Shown: positions 9,137-17,349 of the stretch, one piece after another
How positions within the stretch are numbered: position 1 is the stretch's first letter
Layout: every line of letters begins with the position of its first letter
From: Caulobacteraceae bacterium
Lineage (GTDB): Bacteria; Pseudomonadota; Alphaproteobacteria; Caulobacterales; Caulobacteraceae
Direction of reading: 5' to 3'
NCBI GenBank assembly: GCA_027452265.1
Contig: DAIDGR010000079.1
Span: 1 to 64,000, forward strand
Length of the DNA stretch: 64,000 nt
Position numbers and translations under genes: made by a program
Notes under the pieces: model-generated
The model's database searches: none
What the model saw: only the letters and a program-made list of their open reading frames with translations
What the model was told of the DNA's origin: nothing

Positions 9137-9565
9137 TTGGGTCGGGGCAGGGATCCAGTCTGGCTGGCTGACGCCCTGGCCGAGGCTGAGCTCCGGGCCG
9201 CCCGGGCCCAGGGTCCTGGCGGCCAGCACGTCAACAAGGCAAGCACCGCGGTGGAGCTTCGCTTTGATCTGGCGGCCTCACGCGCCCTGAACGACGAGGT
9301 CAAGGCGCGCCTGCGCAACCTTGCGGGATCGCGCCTTTCCAGCGCCGACGTGCTCGTCCTGACGGCCCAGGAGCACCGCAGTCAGGTCCTCAACCGAGAG
9401 GCGGCGCTCGCGCGGCTGGCGGACCTTCTGCGGACGGCGGCCGTCCGGCCGCGTGTTCGACGTCCGACTCGGCCGACAAGGGCTTCGCTCGCCGAGCGGC
9501 GCGAGACCAAGGCGCGCCGCGGGGCTCTCAAATCCGCACGGCGGCCGCCCAGGACGGACGATTAG
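9137..9565 (+). CDS. arfB: Alternative ribosome-rescue factor ArfB (YaeJ/ICT1 type)
   Basis: A release-factor-like peptidyl-tRNA hydrolase that frees ribosomes stalled without a stop codon. The catalytic loop AQGPGGQHVNK carries the GGQ motif, with the glutamine at residue 30 from the start used here, and the tail is rich in arginine and lysine, as needed for entry into the empty mRNA channel. No ATG fits; I propose the TTG at 9137, which gives 142 residues, close to the 140 of E. coli ArfB. A TTG at 9092 inside the preceding gene is an alternative. It lies 13 bases after the aldolase stop. Confidence 0.87.
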   Translation: MGRGRDPVWLADALAEAELRAARAQGPGGQHVNKASTAVELRFDLAASRALNDEVKARLRNLAGSRLSSADVLVLTAQEHRSQVLNREAALARLADLLRTAAVRPRVRRPTRPTRASLAERRETKARRGALKSARRPPRTDD

Positions 9566-9636
9566 CGCGGGCCTGCGACTTGCTCCGCATCGCATTCCCT
9601 GGCTTTTGCCGTTTAGGGAACGGCGGGAGAGACGCC

Positions 9637-11049
9637 ATGAAGTTCGACGACTATCGGGCTCAAGACGCCATCGGTCTGGCCAGGTTAATCGCGCGGCGCG
9701 AGATCAGCGCCAGCGAGGCGCTCGAGGCGGCGCTGGCCCGGGCCGAGGCGGTCAATCCCAAGATCAACGCCATCATCCGCGACATGTCCGCGCTCGCCCG
9801 GGCCCAGGCGGATCGTCCCGTTGACGGGCCATTGGCCGGCGTCCCCTTTCTGTTGAAGGACCTCAGCGCGCAGTTCGCCGGTGTGCCCACCGGGGCGGGA
9901 TCCCGCCTCTTCGCCGAGGCGCCGGTCGTCGCAGACAGCGCCATCGTCTCGGCCTATCGCAGGGCCGGGCTTAACATCTTCGGCAAGACCAATACGCCCG
10001 AGTTCGGGCTCGAGCCGGTCACTGAGCCCGAGGCTTACGGTCCCAGCCGCAATCCCTGGCGTCTGGATCGGACCCCGGGTGGATCGTCAGGTGGAGCGGC
10101 GGCGGCGGTGGCCGCGGGCATTGTGCCGGCCGCCCACGCCAGCGACGGCGGTGGGTCGATCCGTATCCCCGCGTCCTGCTGCGGCCTGTTTGGCATGAAG
10201 CCGTCGCGCGGCAGGGTCTCGATGGCGCCGGCCAATGAGGGGTGGGGCGGCTTTTCGATCCAGCATGTGGTCAGCCACACCGTGCGCGACAGCGCGCTTC
10301 TGCTCGACATCGTCTCCCGGCCCCAGCCCGGCGATCCCTATTGGGCCCCGCCGCCCGAGCGGCCCTTCATCGAGGAGGTCGGTCGCGATCCCGGCCGGCT
10401 GAAGATCGCCTTCACCACCGAGGCCATAGCCGGAGATCAGCTCGACCCGGACTGCAAGGCCGCCGTCCTCGCCGCCGCACGGCTCTGCGAGAGCCTTGGG
10501 CACGCTGTCGAGGAGGTCACGCTGGGCTGGGACTATGCTCCGGTTCAGGAGGCCGGGGGCGTGGTCATCGCCGCCAGCATCGCCGCTCTGCTCGAGAACG
10601 AAGCCCGCCGTCGCGGGGCGGAGATCGCGAGAGGTGAGGTCGAGGATATGACGCTGCTGATGCAGGCGCGCGGCAAGGCGGTCAGTGGCGCGCGCTACAT
10701 CCAGGCCATGCAGACCGCTCATGCGTTCGGACGGCTCGCCGCGCGGGCGTTCGAAGGCTTCGATGTGCTCCTGACCTCGACCCTGGGACGTCCGCCCGTG
10801 GAGATTGGCTTCCTGCGCGGCGGAGATCCGGCCAGGTATATGGATCGGCTGCTGTCGTTCATGCCCAATACCCAACCCTTCAATGTCTCAGGTCAGCCGG
10901 CCATGACTCTGCCCCTGCATATGAGTTCGGAGGGCCTGCCGGTGGGGGTGCAGGTCGTCGGGCAGGGGGCCGGAGAGGGCGCGCTTTTCCGCTTGGCCGC
11001 GCAACTGGAGTCGGCCGCGCCGTGGGCCGGGCGTCGGGCGCCTCTGTGA
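9637..11049 (+). CDS. Amidase, amidase-signature family
   Basis: A 470-residue amidase-signature hydrolase. The Ser-cisSer-Lys machinery is visible: the lysine in FLLKDLSAQ, the PGGSSGGAAAAVAAG loop, and the nucleophile region ASDGGGSIRIPA followed by CGLFGMKPSRGR. It would hydrolyse an amide to acid and ammonia or an amine. I chose the ATG at 9637, preceded by a GGGAGAG site, over an upstream start. No transporter or regulator is next to it. The substrate is unknown; it is not gatA, because gatB/gatC are absent and the C-terminal part differs. Confidence 0.93.
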   Translation: MKFDDYRAQDAIGLARLIARREISASEALEAALARAEAVNPKINAIIRDMSALARAQADRPVDGPLAGVPFLLKDLSAQFAGVPTGAGSRLFAEAPVVADSAIVSAYRRAGLNIFGKTNTPEFGLEPVTEPEAYGPSRNPWRLDRTPGGSSGGAAAAVAAGIVPAAHASDGGGSIRIPASCCGLFGMKPSRGRVSMAPANEGWGGFSIQHVVSHTVRDSALLLDIVSRPQPGDPYWAPPPERPFIEEVGRDPGRLKIAFTTEAIAGDQLDPDCKAAVLAAARLCESLGHAVEEVTLGWDYAPVQEAGGVVIAASIAALLENEARRRGAEIARGEVEDMTLLMQARGKAVSGARYIQAMQTAHAFGRLAARAFEGFDVLLTSTLGRPPVEIGFLRGGDPARYMDRLLSFMPNTQPFNVSGQPAMTLPLHMSSEGLPVGVQVVGQGAGEGALFRLAAQLESAAPWAGRRAPL

Positions 11050-11158
11050 CCTGAGGCTGGGCGTGACGGTTGTGCCGCCTTGGGCTAGGAACGGGACGCC
11101 GAGGGAACTTTAGGGGTAGCCCCGCACTTTTCATGGCCTGACTTGAATACCCATCGAC

Positions 11159-11848
11159 TTGCGAACTGGATTCCCGCTCCTGACCCGCCCCGAACTTACG
11201 GCCGATATCGTCGCTTCGCTTCGCGCCGCCTTTGCAGCCGCGCACCGTGACGACCTGCCGTATCGGCACTGGTACGTGCGCAATACGTTTCCCCAGGGTG
11301 TGAGCGCGGCGGTGAGGAACCTGCCCTTCGCGCCACCGGACCTCGGCGGCGTCTCCGGCAAGCGCGAGCTGCACAATGATCAGCGGCATTATTTCGACGC
11401 GGAGAATCAGGCCCGCTTCGAGGTCTGCGCGGCCGTGGCGCAGGCGTTTCAGTCGGCCGACGCCGCCTCAGCCATCGCCAGGACCACGGGCGCCGATCTC
11501 GATGGAACCTTTGTCCGCCTGGAGTTCGCTCAGGATACGAACGGCTTTTGGCTTGAGCCGCATACGGACCTGGGCGTCAAGCGCTTCACAATGCTCATCT
11601 ATCTGGCCGACGACGAAGGCCAGGCCGACCTCGGGACCGACATGTACCGGGCGCCGGGTGAATGGGTGAAACGCACGCCATTCGACGACAATGCCGCATT
11701 GGTCTTCGTCCCGGGCGACGCCACCTGGCACGGGGTTGAACCTCGTCCGATCGTCGGGGTGCGCCGCACCCTGATCATGAATTATGTCACCGATGGCTGG
11801 CGGGACCGGTCCCAGCTTTCCTATCCCGAGGCCCCGGTGCGCATCTGA
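11159..11848 (+). CDS. 2OG-Fe(II) oxygenase family protein
   Basis: A 229-residue protein with the double-stranded beta-helix signature of 2-oxoglutarate/iron dioxygenases: HxD in EPHTDLGVK, a distal histidine in DATWHGVEPRP, and the 2-oxoglutarate arginine in VRRTLIMNY. It would hydroxylate an unidentified substrate. The only start that fits is the TTG at 11159, since an in-frame stop lies five codons upstream; no good ribosome site is seen. Its last 28 bases overlap the end of the convergent ELM1-family gene. Confidence 0.85.
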   Translation: MRTGFPLLTRPELTADIVASLRAAFAAAHRDDLPYRHWYVRNTFPQGVSAAVRNLPFAPPDLGGVSGKRELHNDQRHYFDAENQARFEVCAAVAQAFQSADAASAIARTTGADLDGTFVRLEFAQDTNGFWLEPHTDLGVKRFTMLIYLADDEGQADLGTDMYRAPGEWVKRTPFDDNAALVFVPGDATWHGVEPRPIVGVRRTLIMNYVTDGWRDRSQLSYPEAPVRI

Positions 11849-12801
11849 ATGAGGCCGAGCACGCGGGCGGCGGCGAGGGCGGTTGCGTCGACCGCATCTC
11901 GCTGGCGCGGCTGTCCGGCCGACGCGCCGCCGAGGCGGGTGGCCAAGCCCTGATCGACGAGGCGTTGCACGAAGCTTCGGTGACGACCGAACTCAAGATC
12001 GAACAATTCCACCGGCTTCCCCGTGGCGACGGCTTCAGAGACCATGGACACGCTGTCGGTCGTCACCACGAGGCGATCGGCCAGGGCCAGGATGCCGGCG
12101 TAGGGGTTCTCACCCTCCAGGTCCCAGACGAACGCGTGAGGGTCCTCGGCGAAGGCGGCCATCAGGCGAGCCCGGACCGCCGGAGGTGTGCGCCGCGAGG
12201 GGGTGATGGCGAGACCGCCCCCAGATCTGGCCTGATGATCCTTGAGGCTCCGCACCAGCCGCTCGGCGTCCTCCATGCGGAAGGGGCGTCCGCGGAGATC
12301 GCCGCCAACGGCGACCCCGATCAGAGGACGGCCCAACGGCGCCAGACGGGGCGCCCAGCTCTGCTTTGCCTCCACCAGCCGATCCTTCGTGATGTCGTGC
12401 AAGGCGGTGGCGATCTTCATGACTCGCGGACCGGCGGCCAGGCGGTCGTGGTCCATGGCCACGATAAGGTCGAAGGCCCCGCGATGGGCGCGGGGGTCCT
12501 GGACGTGCACCGCCAGGGTACGCCCTCCGCTGGCTCGCTTGATGGCCCGCGCGAACGGCGCCGCGCGGCGCCCGCACGAGACCACAAGATCTGGCCAGGG
12601 CGGACCCCAGCCCGGCGGCACGAGGCCAAGGCCCAGGACGTAGGCCAGCCAGGCGCGAGGCCCCTGACGCGGCGCCGTGAATTCCTTCACCTGCGAGGCC
12701 ACGGCCTGGGCAAGGCCGCGGGCCTGGGAGCGCATGCCGGCTTCCCCCGTGGTCAGGGCCCAGGCCACCATCGTGCGTTGCAATTCACGGGCCGCGCTCA
12801 T
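11821..12801 (-). CDS. ELM1/GtrOC1 family protein
   Basis: A 326-residue protein of the family named after plant mitochondrial fission protein ELM1. In bacteria it is often annotated as a putative nucleoside-diphosphate-sugar epimerase and has a glycosyltransferase-B-like fold. Typical segments are WALTTGEAGMRSQARGLA at the start, HVQDPR, and VTTDSVSMVSEAVATGKPV near the C-terminus, which resembles the nucleotide-sugar site of GT-B enzymes. A cell-surface glycan role is plausible but not shown. Its 3' end overlaps the convergent 2OG oxygenase gene by 28 bases, and it is divergent from an esterase gene. Confidence 0.85.
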   Translation of the reverse strand: MSAARELQRTMVAWALTTGEAGMRSQARGLAQAVASQVKEFTAPRQGPRAWLAYVLGLGLVPPGWGPPWPDLVVSCGRRAAPFARAIKRASGGRTLAVHVQDPRAHRGAFDLIVAMDHDRLAAGPRVMKIATALHDITKDRLVEAKQSWAPRLAPLGRPLIGVAVGGDLRGRPFRMEDAERLVRSLKDHQARSGGGLAITPSRRTPPAVRARLMAAFAEDPHAFVWDLEGENPYAGILALADRLVVTTDSVSMVSEAVATGKPVELFDLEFGRHRSFVQRLVDQGLATRLGGASAGQPRQRDAVDATALAAARVLGLIQMRTGASG

Positions 12802-12888
12802 GGCGTGGGCGCCGCCTCAGTCCGGTCTTGACGGGGCCGGGGCTGACCGCTCACCTGCGCGCCAAGCTCCGGATCGAAGGATACGCCC

Positions 12889-13920
12889 ATGCCGAACAAG
12901 CTCGCGACAGACCCGCGGATCGATCCTCGGATCAAGGCAATGTTCGGCGCGATTGAGCTTCCGGCGGCGACCGACGCCCCCAGCCGCGAGGCCATGCTGG
13001 CGGAGGCCAATTCGCCAGAGGCCAGGGCGCGCGAGGCCTTTTTCAAGGCCTTTCTGGAGAGCGCCGATGACGAAGCCGTGGCGCCTTCGGAGGGCCTGGC
13101 GGTCAGCGAACGCAGCTTTGTCTCATCTCCCGATGGCGTCACGATCAAGCTCCGGATCACGCGCCCGGCAGGCGCCGCGACTCTTCCGTGTGTCTACTAC
13201 ATCCATGGCGGAGGGATGGCCTCCAGCTCCTGTTATGACGGTCATTATCGGGCCTGGGCCAAGATCATGGCCGCCCAGGGTCTGGTGGTGGTCATGGTCG
13301 ATTTCCGTAACTCCATCTCGCCTTCGTCGGCGCCGCAGGTTGCCCCCTATCCGGCGGGACTGAGCGATTGCGTCAGCGGCTTCCGCTGGCTGCGCGATAA
13401 CGCCGCCGAGCTGAATATCGATCCGGCCCGGATCATCATCGCGGGGGAAAGCGGGGGAGGGAATCTGACCTTGGCCACGGGACTGAAGCTCCGCCAGGAA
13501 AACGATCTGAGCGGGGTCAAGGGGCTCTACGCGCTCTGTCCCTATATCCTGGGAGCCTGGCCCTCCTCCGACTGCCCGTCTTCAATCGAAAACAACGGCA
13601 TCCTCCTGGACCTGCACTCCAACCGCGGGGCCATGGGCTATGGCATTGAGGCGTTCGAGCGCCGCGATCCGCTGGCATGGCCGGGTTTCGCCACGGAGGA
13701 GGATGTGCGCGGCCTGCCGCCGGTCAAGATCAGCGTCAACGAGTGCGATCCTCTTCGAGACGAGGGGATCAATTTCTATCGCCTGCTGTTGCGTGCGGGC
13801 GTCTCCGCCCGGTGTCGCGAGGTCAAGGGGACGATGCACGGGACCGAAATCTTCGTCACGGTGTGCCCGGAGATCAGCCGTGACACCGCCGCCGACATCG
13901 CCCAGTTCGCCCGCGAGTGA
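12889..13920 (+). CDS. Alpha/beta hydrolase, hormone-sensitive-lipase-type esterase
   Basis: A 343-residue esterase of the HSL (family IV) type. The oxyanion-hole motif is YYIHGGGMA, the nucleophile serine sits in AGESGGGNL, the acid is likely the Asp in NECDPLRDEG and the base the His in MHGTE. It has no signal peptide and so should be cytoplasmic. It is divergent from the ELM1-family gene with 87 bases between them; a TTGACGG element at 12828 in that gap could be a -35 sequence for this gene. The substrate is unknown, probably a carboxylic ester. Confidence 0.92.
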   Translation: MPNKLATDPRIDPRIKAMFGAIELPAATDAPSREAMLAEANSPEARAREAFFKAFLESADDEAVAPSEGLAVSERSFVSSPDGVTIKLRITRPAGAATLPCVYYIHGGGMASSSCYDGHYRAWAKIMAAQGLVVVMVDFRNSISPSSAPQVAPYPAGLSDCVSGFRWLRDNAAELNIDPARIIIAGESGGGNLTLATGLKLRQENDLSGVKGLYALCPYILGAWPSSDCPSSIENNGILLDLHSNRGAMGYGIEAFERRDPLAWPGFATEEDVRGLPPVKISVNECDPLRDEGINFYRLLLRAGVSARCREVKGTMHGTEIFVTVCPEISRDTAADIAQFARE

Positions 13921-13985
13921 AGACCTAGGCTTCGTCGCACGATTGGGTTAGGCCTCGCAGCCGCTCGCCACTGGAAGGTTTGCCC

Positions 13986-14618
13986 ATGTCTGATCTCGTC
14001 CTCACACGTCGTCTGGCCCTGGTTGGTTTGAGCGTGAGCGCCCTGGCGGCGTGCGGCAAAAGCGGAGGCGCGAGCGGAGGAGGCGGGGCCCTTCCGGATG
14101 ACATGTCGATGGGCAATCCCAACGCCAAGGTCACCGTGGTCGAGTATGCGAGCGTCTCATGTCCCGTGTGCGGGCGTTGGTATCGCGACAATTTCGCGAC
14201 CTTCAAGAGCAAGTATATCGACACCGGAAAGGTCCATTTTATCTATCGTGAGATGCTGGTGGGAGGCACTGACGAAATGGCGGCGGCGGCGTCAGGTTTC
14301 CTGCTCGCCCGGTGCGCTGGGACGGGCAACTATTTCAAGGTGGTGGACGCAATCTATAACGACCAGACCGCGCTCTTCTCGGATCCACGCGGGACCCTGC
14401 TCAATGTCGCAAAGAGCATGGGCATGACCGAGGCTCAGTTCGACTCCTGCACCCGGGATTCCGCGGCGCTCGATGCCTTGACCAAGCGAGTCCAGGCCAA
14501 TGCGGCCAAGGACAATGTGAACGCGACGCCAACCTTCGTGGTCAACGGCAAGGCTCTGGAGGCCGGCTATCACCCGCTGTCCGACCTGGAGGCGGCCATT
14601 GCCGCGGCCGGGGCCTGA
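13986..14618 (+). CDS. DsbA/DsbG-like thioredoxin-fold lipoprotein
   Basis: A 210-residue thiol-disulfide protein of the DsbA_4/thioredoxin_4 type. It begins with a lipoprotein signal peptide ending in a lipobox (LSALAAC), followed by a Gly/Ser linker, then the thioredoxin fold with an active-site CPVC (SVSCPVCGRWY) and a cis-proline region NATPTFVVNG. It should act in the periplasm, tethered to a membrane, oxidising or isomerising disulfides. I chose the ATG at 13986, seven bases after GGAAGG, over a TTG two codons earlier. Related Caulobacter proteins are also found without a dedicated DsbB next door, as here. Confidence 0.9.
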   Translation: MSDLVLTRRLALVGLSVSALAACGKSGGASGGGGALPDDMSMGNPNAKVTVVEYASVSCPVCGRWYRDNFATFKSKYIDTGKVHFIYREMLVGGTDEMAAAASGFLLARCAGTGNYFKVVDAIYNDQTALFSDPRGTLLNVAKSMGMTEAQFDSCTRDSAALDALTKRVQANAAKDNVNATPTFVVNGKALEAGYHPLSDLEAAIAAAGA

Positions 14619-14634
14619 CGAGGCGCGCCCGCTT

Positions 14635-15564
14635 ATGGACGCATCCGACCTCGGCCCGACCTCACATAGCTACATCTCCCAACGTCTGCGCCTGCACTTC
14701 GTGGACTGGGGCAATCGCGATGCCCCGCCTCTGGTGCTTGTGCATGGCGGTCGCGATCATTGCCGCAACTGGGACTGGGTGGCGCGGCGGCTCCGGCATC
14801 GATTCCACATCATTGCGCCCGACCTAAGGGGCCACGGCGACAGCGCCCCATCGCCAAGCGGCGACTATTCCATGAGCGCGTTCGTCTATGACCTCGCCCA
14901 ACTGATCCATGGCCAGAAGCTGGGACCCGTCCGGATCGTCGCCCATTCCCTGGGCGGGGCGATCGCGCTTCGCTATGCCGGCGTGTATCCCGAGTTGGTG
15001 GAGAAGATCGTCGCCATCGAGGGGCTGGGTCCCTCGCCCGCAATGCTGGCCCAGCGGCGGGAGCAGTCGGTGGCGGAGCGCCTTCGCGGCTGGATCCAGG
15101 CGGAGCGCGACCTCGCCGCACGCCTGCCGCGGCGCTACGCCTCGATCGACGAAGCCGTCTCAAGGATGAAGGCGGAAAATGGCCATCTGAGCGATGAGCA
15201 GGCCCGATATCTGACCGTGCATGGGGTCGCCCAGAACGAGGACGGGACATACAGCTGGAAGTTCGACAACTATGTGCGCTCCTTCTCCCCCGTCGATATC
15301 TCGGCCCAGGAGACCTGGGCGCTATGGGCGCGCATCACCTGCCCGACCCTGCTGATCAACGGCAAGGAGAGCTGGGCCTCCGACCCGGTGGCGGATGGGC
15401 GCTTCAATCATTTTCAGAACGCCCGGGCCGTGTCCTTCGATGGCGCCGGCCACTGGGTGCATCACGATCAGTTGGACCGGTTCATCGAGGTTGTGGACGG
15501 GTTTCTGCGAGGGGCTGCGCGCGTTCGGCCTCCTGAGCTTGACGCCCCGCATCCTGGCGTCTGA
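14635..15564 (+). CDS. Alpha/beta hydrolase
   Basis: A 309-residue alpha/beta-hydrolase-fold enzyme. Visible are the oxyanion segment LVHGGRDHCRNWDW, the nucleophile elbow VAHSLGGAIA with the serine near residue 106, and a C-terminal GAGHWVHHD with the catalytic histidine. It is cytoplasmic. The start at 14635 has GAGG eleven bases upstream. It follows the DsbA-like gene closely and is followed after 26 bases by the dimethylformamidase-like gene, so the two may form a hydrolytic pair. The substrate is unknown. Confidence 0.9.
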   Translation: MDASDLGPTSHSYISQRLRLHFVDWGNRDAPPLVLVHGGRDHCRNWDWVARRLRHRFHIIAPDLRGHGDSAPSPSGDYSMSAFVYDLAQLIHGQKLGPVRIVAHSLGGAIALRYAGVYPELVEKIVAIEGLGPSPAMLAQRREQSVAERLRGWIQAERDLAARLPRRYASIDEAVSRMKAENGHLSDEQARYLTVHGVAQNEDGTYSWKFDNYVRSFSPVDISAQETWALWARITCPTLLINGKESWASDPVADGRFNHFQNARAVSFDGAGHWVHHDQLDRFIEVVDGFLRGAARVRPPELDAPHPGV

Positions 15565-15590
15565 AGGTCGGCGGCCATTGGGGTGCCTTG

Positions 15591-17126
15591 ATGCTTGACG
15601 CCTACGCCGCCCGGACGAGCCTGTTTCCAGGTGAGCGGATCTCCCTGCGAGCCTCATCCACGGAGCCACGGTGCCGCCTGCAGGTCGCGCGCGTTGGCCG
15701 CGAGCGACAGGTTGTGCATGAGGCGCGGCTCGACATCGGTGAGCATCCGGTCCCGCCCAATGCGGATACGGAGGGCTGCGACTGGCCAGAATGCGCCGCC
15801 ATCGTCGTGGGAGATGACTGGCCGAGCGGCTATTACGACATACGCCTGGAGGCCGAGGGCGAGCACGAGGCCCACGCGTTTGTGGTGGTCAAGGCGCCTC
15901 GGCGCGCCCGCCGGGCCCGCATCGCCTACGTTCTCTCGACCAACACCTGGCACGCCTACAACTATTGGGGCGGGGCGAGCGCTTATGCCCATGTCGAGTC
16001 TTTAATGGCCCGCCGGGCCAGCCTGGCGGAGGCAATGGAGAACGCGATCGGCGTCCTCTCCACCCAGCGGCCGTTTCCGCCTCTGCTGCTGGCCGCGCCG
16101 GCGGATATGCCTCGCCTCGTCAATCTGAGGCCGCGGGCGTTCGAGGAGCGGCCCTGGGCAGGCGCCGATCCCGCCTGGTCGCGGGCCCACCGCCAGAGTC
16201 CCTATGACGGCTCGGCAGGTTTCCTGAACAAGTGGGAGCATGCCTTCGCCCGGTGGCTGGAGGGCGAGGGACTGGCGGCGGACTATCTGACCGACCACGA
16301 TCTGGACGCCGACCCCACGGCGCTGGAGGGGTATGAGGTTCTGCTCCTGGTCGGCCACAGCGAGTACTGGTCAGGTCCGCAGCGGGCTGTGATCGATGAA
16401 TTTGTCGAACGTGGCGGACGCCTTGCCTGCTTCTCGGGCAATACGGCGTTTTGGAAAGTGCGCTGGGAGGCGGGGGGCGAGCGCCTGATCTGCCACAAGT
16501 GGCGGGGTTTTGAGGCCGACCCCGCCGCCAAGCTTGACCCGTCTTCGGCGACACATCTCTGGTCGCACCCCGCCTTCGCCAATCCCGAGGCGCAGACCAC
16601 GGGCCTCAGCTTTCTGTTCGGCGGATATCATCGCCTGGGTCTTTGCGCGGCGCGAGGGGCAGGGGGCTATACCGTCCACCGTCCGGATCATTGGGCCTTG
16701 GCCGGCTGTGACCTGTACTGGGGCGACCTGTTTGGCTCCGAGACGCCGCTTCTCGGTTACGAGAATGATGGCTGTGTCATGACCACCGGCGAGGATGGCT
16801 TACCCGCCCCGGTCGCCCTGGCGGGCGTCCCTCACAACCTGGAAATCGTCGCCTCCGCGCCCGCCGCCTTCGCCGAGAGCCCCAGTCCCTACCGCCCCCT
16901 GATCCCGCCGGAGCGTCTCGACGTCGTCGCGGAGGTGGCCTTCGGGTCCGCAAGCTCCAGCGCCCAGGCGCGCGTTCTGCGTGGGCACGCGGTGATGGCG
17001 AGCTTCGTCAAGGGTCAGGGGGAAGTGTTCAATGGCGGGACCACCGAGTGGGCGCACGCTCTGGCGGCCGGCGATCCATTCGTCACGCGGATCACGCGTA
17101 ACGTGTTTCGGCGCTTTTTGGGCTGA
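15591..17126 (+). CDS. N,N-dimethylformamidase large-subunit-like protein
   Basis: A 511-residue protein with the C-terminal domain of the large subunit of N,N-dimethylformamidase. Diagnostic parts are VLSTNTWHAYNYWGG near residue 120, the GHSEYWSGPQR segment and the FSGNTAFWKVRWE segment. As I recall, the Paracoccus enzyme holds a mononuclear iron with two tyrosines and a glutamate. One tyrosine would match that in HSEYWS, but the position corresponding to the second appears to be Phe here (NTAFW). No small-subunit gene is next to it. Activity on formamides is therefore doubtful; another amide, or a structural role, is possible. Confidence 0.8.
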   Translation: MLDAYAARTSLFPGERISLRASSTEPRCRLQVARVGRERQVVHEARLDIGEHPVPPNADTEGCDWPECAAIVVGDDWPSGYYDIRLEAEGEHEAHAFVVVKAPRRARRARIAYVLSTNTWHAYNYWGGASAYAHVESLMARRASLAEAMENAIGVLSTQRPFPPLLLAAPADMPRLVNLRPRAFEERPWAGADPAWSRAHRQSPYDGSAGFLNKWEHAFARWLEGEGLAADYLTDHDLDADPTALEGYEVLLLVGHSEYWSGPQRAVIDEFVERGGRLACFSGNTAFWKVRWEAGGERLICHKWRGFEADPAAKLDPSSATHLWSHPAFANPEAQTTGLSFLFGGYHRLGLCAARGAGGYTVHRPDHWALAGCDLYWGDLFGSETPLLGYENDGCVMTTGEDGLPAPVALAGVPHNLEIVASAPAAFAESPSPYRPLIPPERLDVVAEVAFGSASSSAQARVLRGHAVMASFVKGQGEVFNGGTTEWAHALAAGDPFVTRITRNVFRRFLG

Positions 17127-17154
17127 GGCCCGCGCGGGGCGCCCCTTGACGCCA

Positions 17155-17169
17155 GAACATAAGCGGAAC
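17155..17169. promoter_or_regulatory. LexA (SOS) box 1 before the small SOS gene
   Basis: A perfect GAAC-N7-GAAC element (spacer ATAAGCG), the reverse reading of the GTTC-N7-GTTC operator of alphaproteobacterial LexA. It follows a TTGACGC sequence at 17146-17152 that fits the Caulobacter -35 consensus TTGACGS, so a bound repressor would sit over the core promoter. Confidence 0.85.
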
Positions 17170-17179
17170 ATACAACGGG

Positions 17180-17194
17180 GAACGAAACCGGAAC
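17180..17194. promoter_or_regulatory. LexA (SOS) box 2 before the small SOS gene
   Basis: A second perfect GAAC-N7-GAAC element (spacer GAAACCG), 25 bases downstream of the first, centre to centre, and 25 bases before the ATG of the small gene. Two tandem boxes suggest tight, perhaps cooperative, repression. Confidence 0.83.
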
Positions 17195-17219
17195 GCTCAA
17201 ATCAAGAGAGGTTGTCCCC

Positions 17220-17309
17220 ATGGTTCAGTTCTGTCGTGACTCCCTGGCCCTTGCCTCCGTGGCGGGGTTCGTCTGGATGGTATGTCAGGCGACCGTGCTG
17301 CTGAGCTGA
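17220..17309 (+). CDS. sidA: SidA-like 29-residue SOS-induced division inhibitor
   Basis: A 29-codon gene with an AGAGAGG ribosome site eight bases before its ATG. The peptide has a short polar N-terminus (MVQFCRDS) and then a single hydrophobic segment, [20 protein letters not shown], long enough to cross the membrane once. Two LexA boxes lie directly upstream. Caulobacter crescentus SidA is a 29-residue, LexA-controlled inner-membrane peptide that binds late division proteins (FtsW/FtsN) and blocks constriction during DNA damage. Identical length, topology and regulation make this the probable counterpart; the identification rests on these features and not on an alignment. dnaE starts 40 bases downstream on the same strand and may share the transcript. 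Confidence 0.83.
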   Translation: MVQFCRDSLALASVAGFVWMVCQATVLLS

Positions 17310-17349
17310 GTCGCGCGGGCTTGGCCTTGGACAGGTGAGGGATGAGGGC

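Noticed and set aside
9637..11049. The amidase as GatA of a tRNA-dependent amidotransferase
   Set aside because: No gatB or gatC is adjacent and the part after the signature does not look like GatA; a general amidase is the safer call.
11112..11130. GGGG-TAG-CCCC followed by TTTT before the 2OG oxygenase gene, as a terminator
   Set aside because: The stem has only four base pairs and the T-run is offset by four bases, too weak to claim.
12828..12850. TTGACGG in front of the esterase as a full promoter
   Set aside because: The -35 matches the Caulobacter consensus but no -10 match lies at the required distance, so it is only mentioned in the gene entry.
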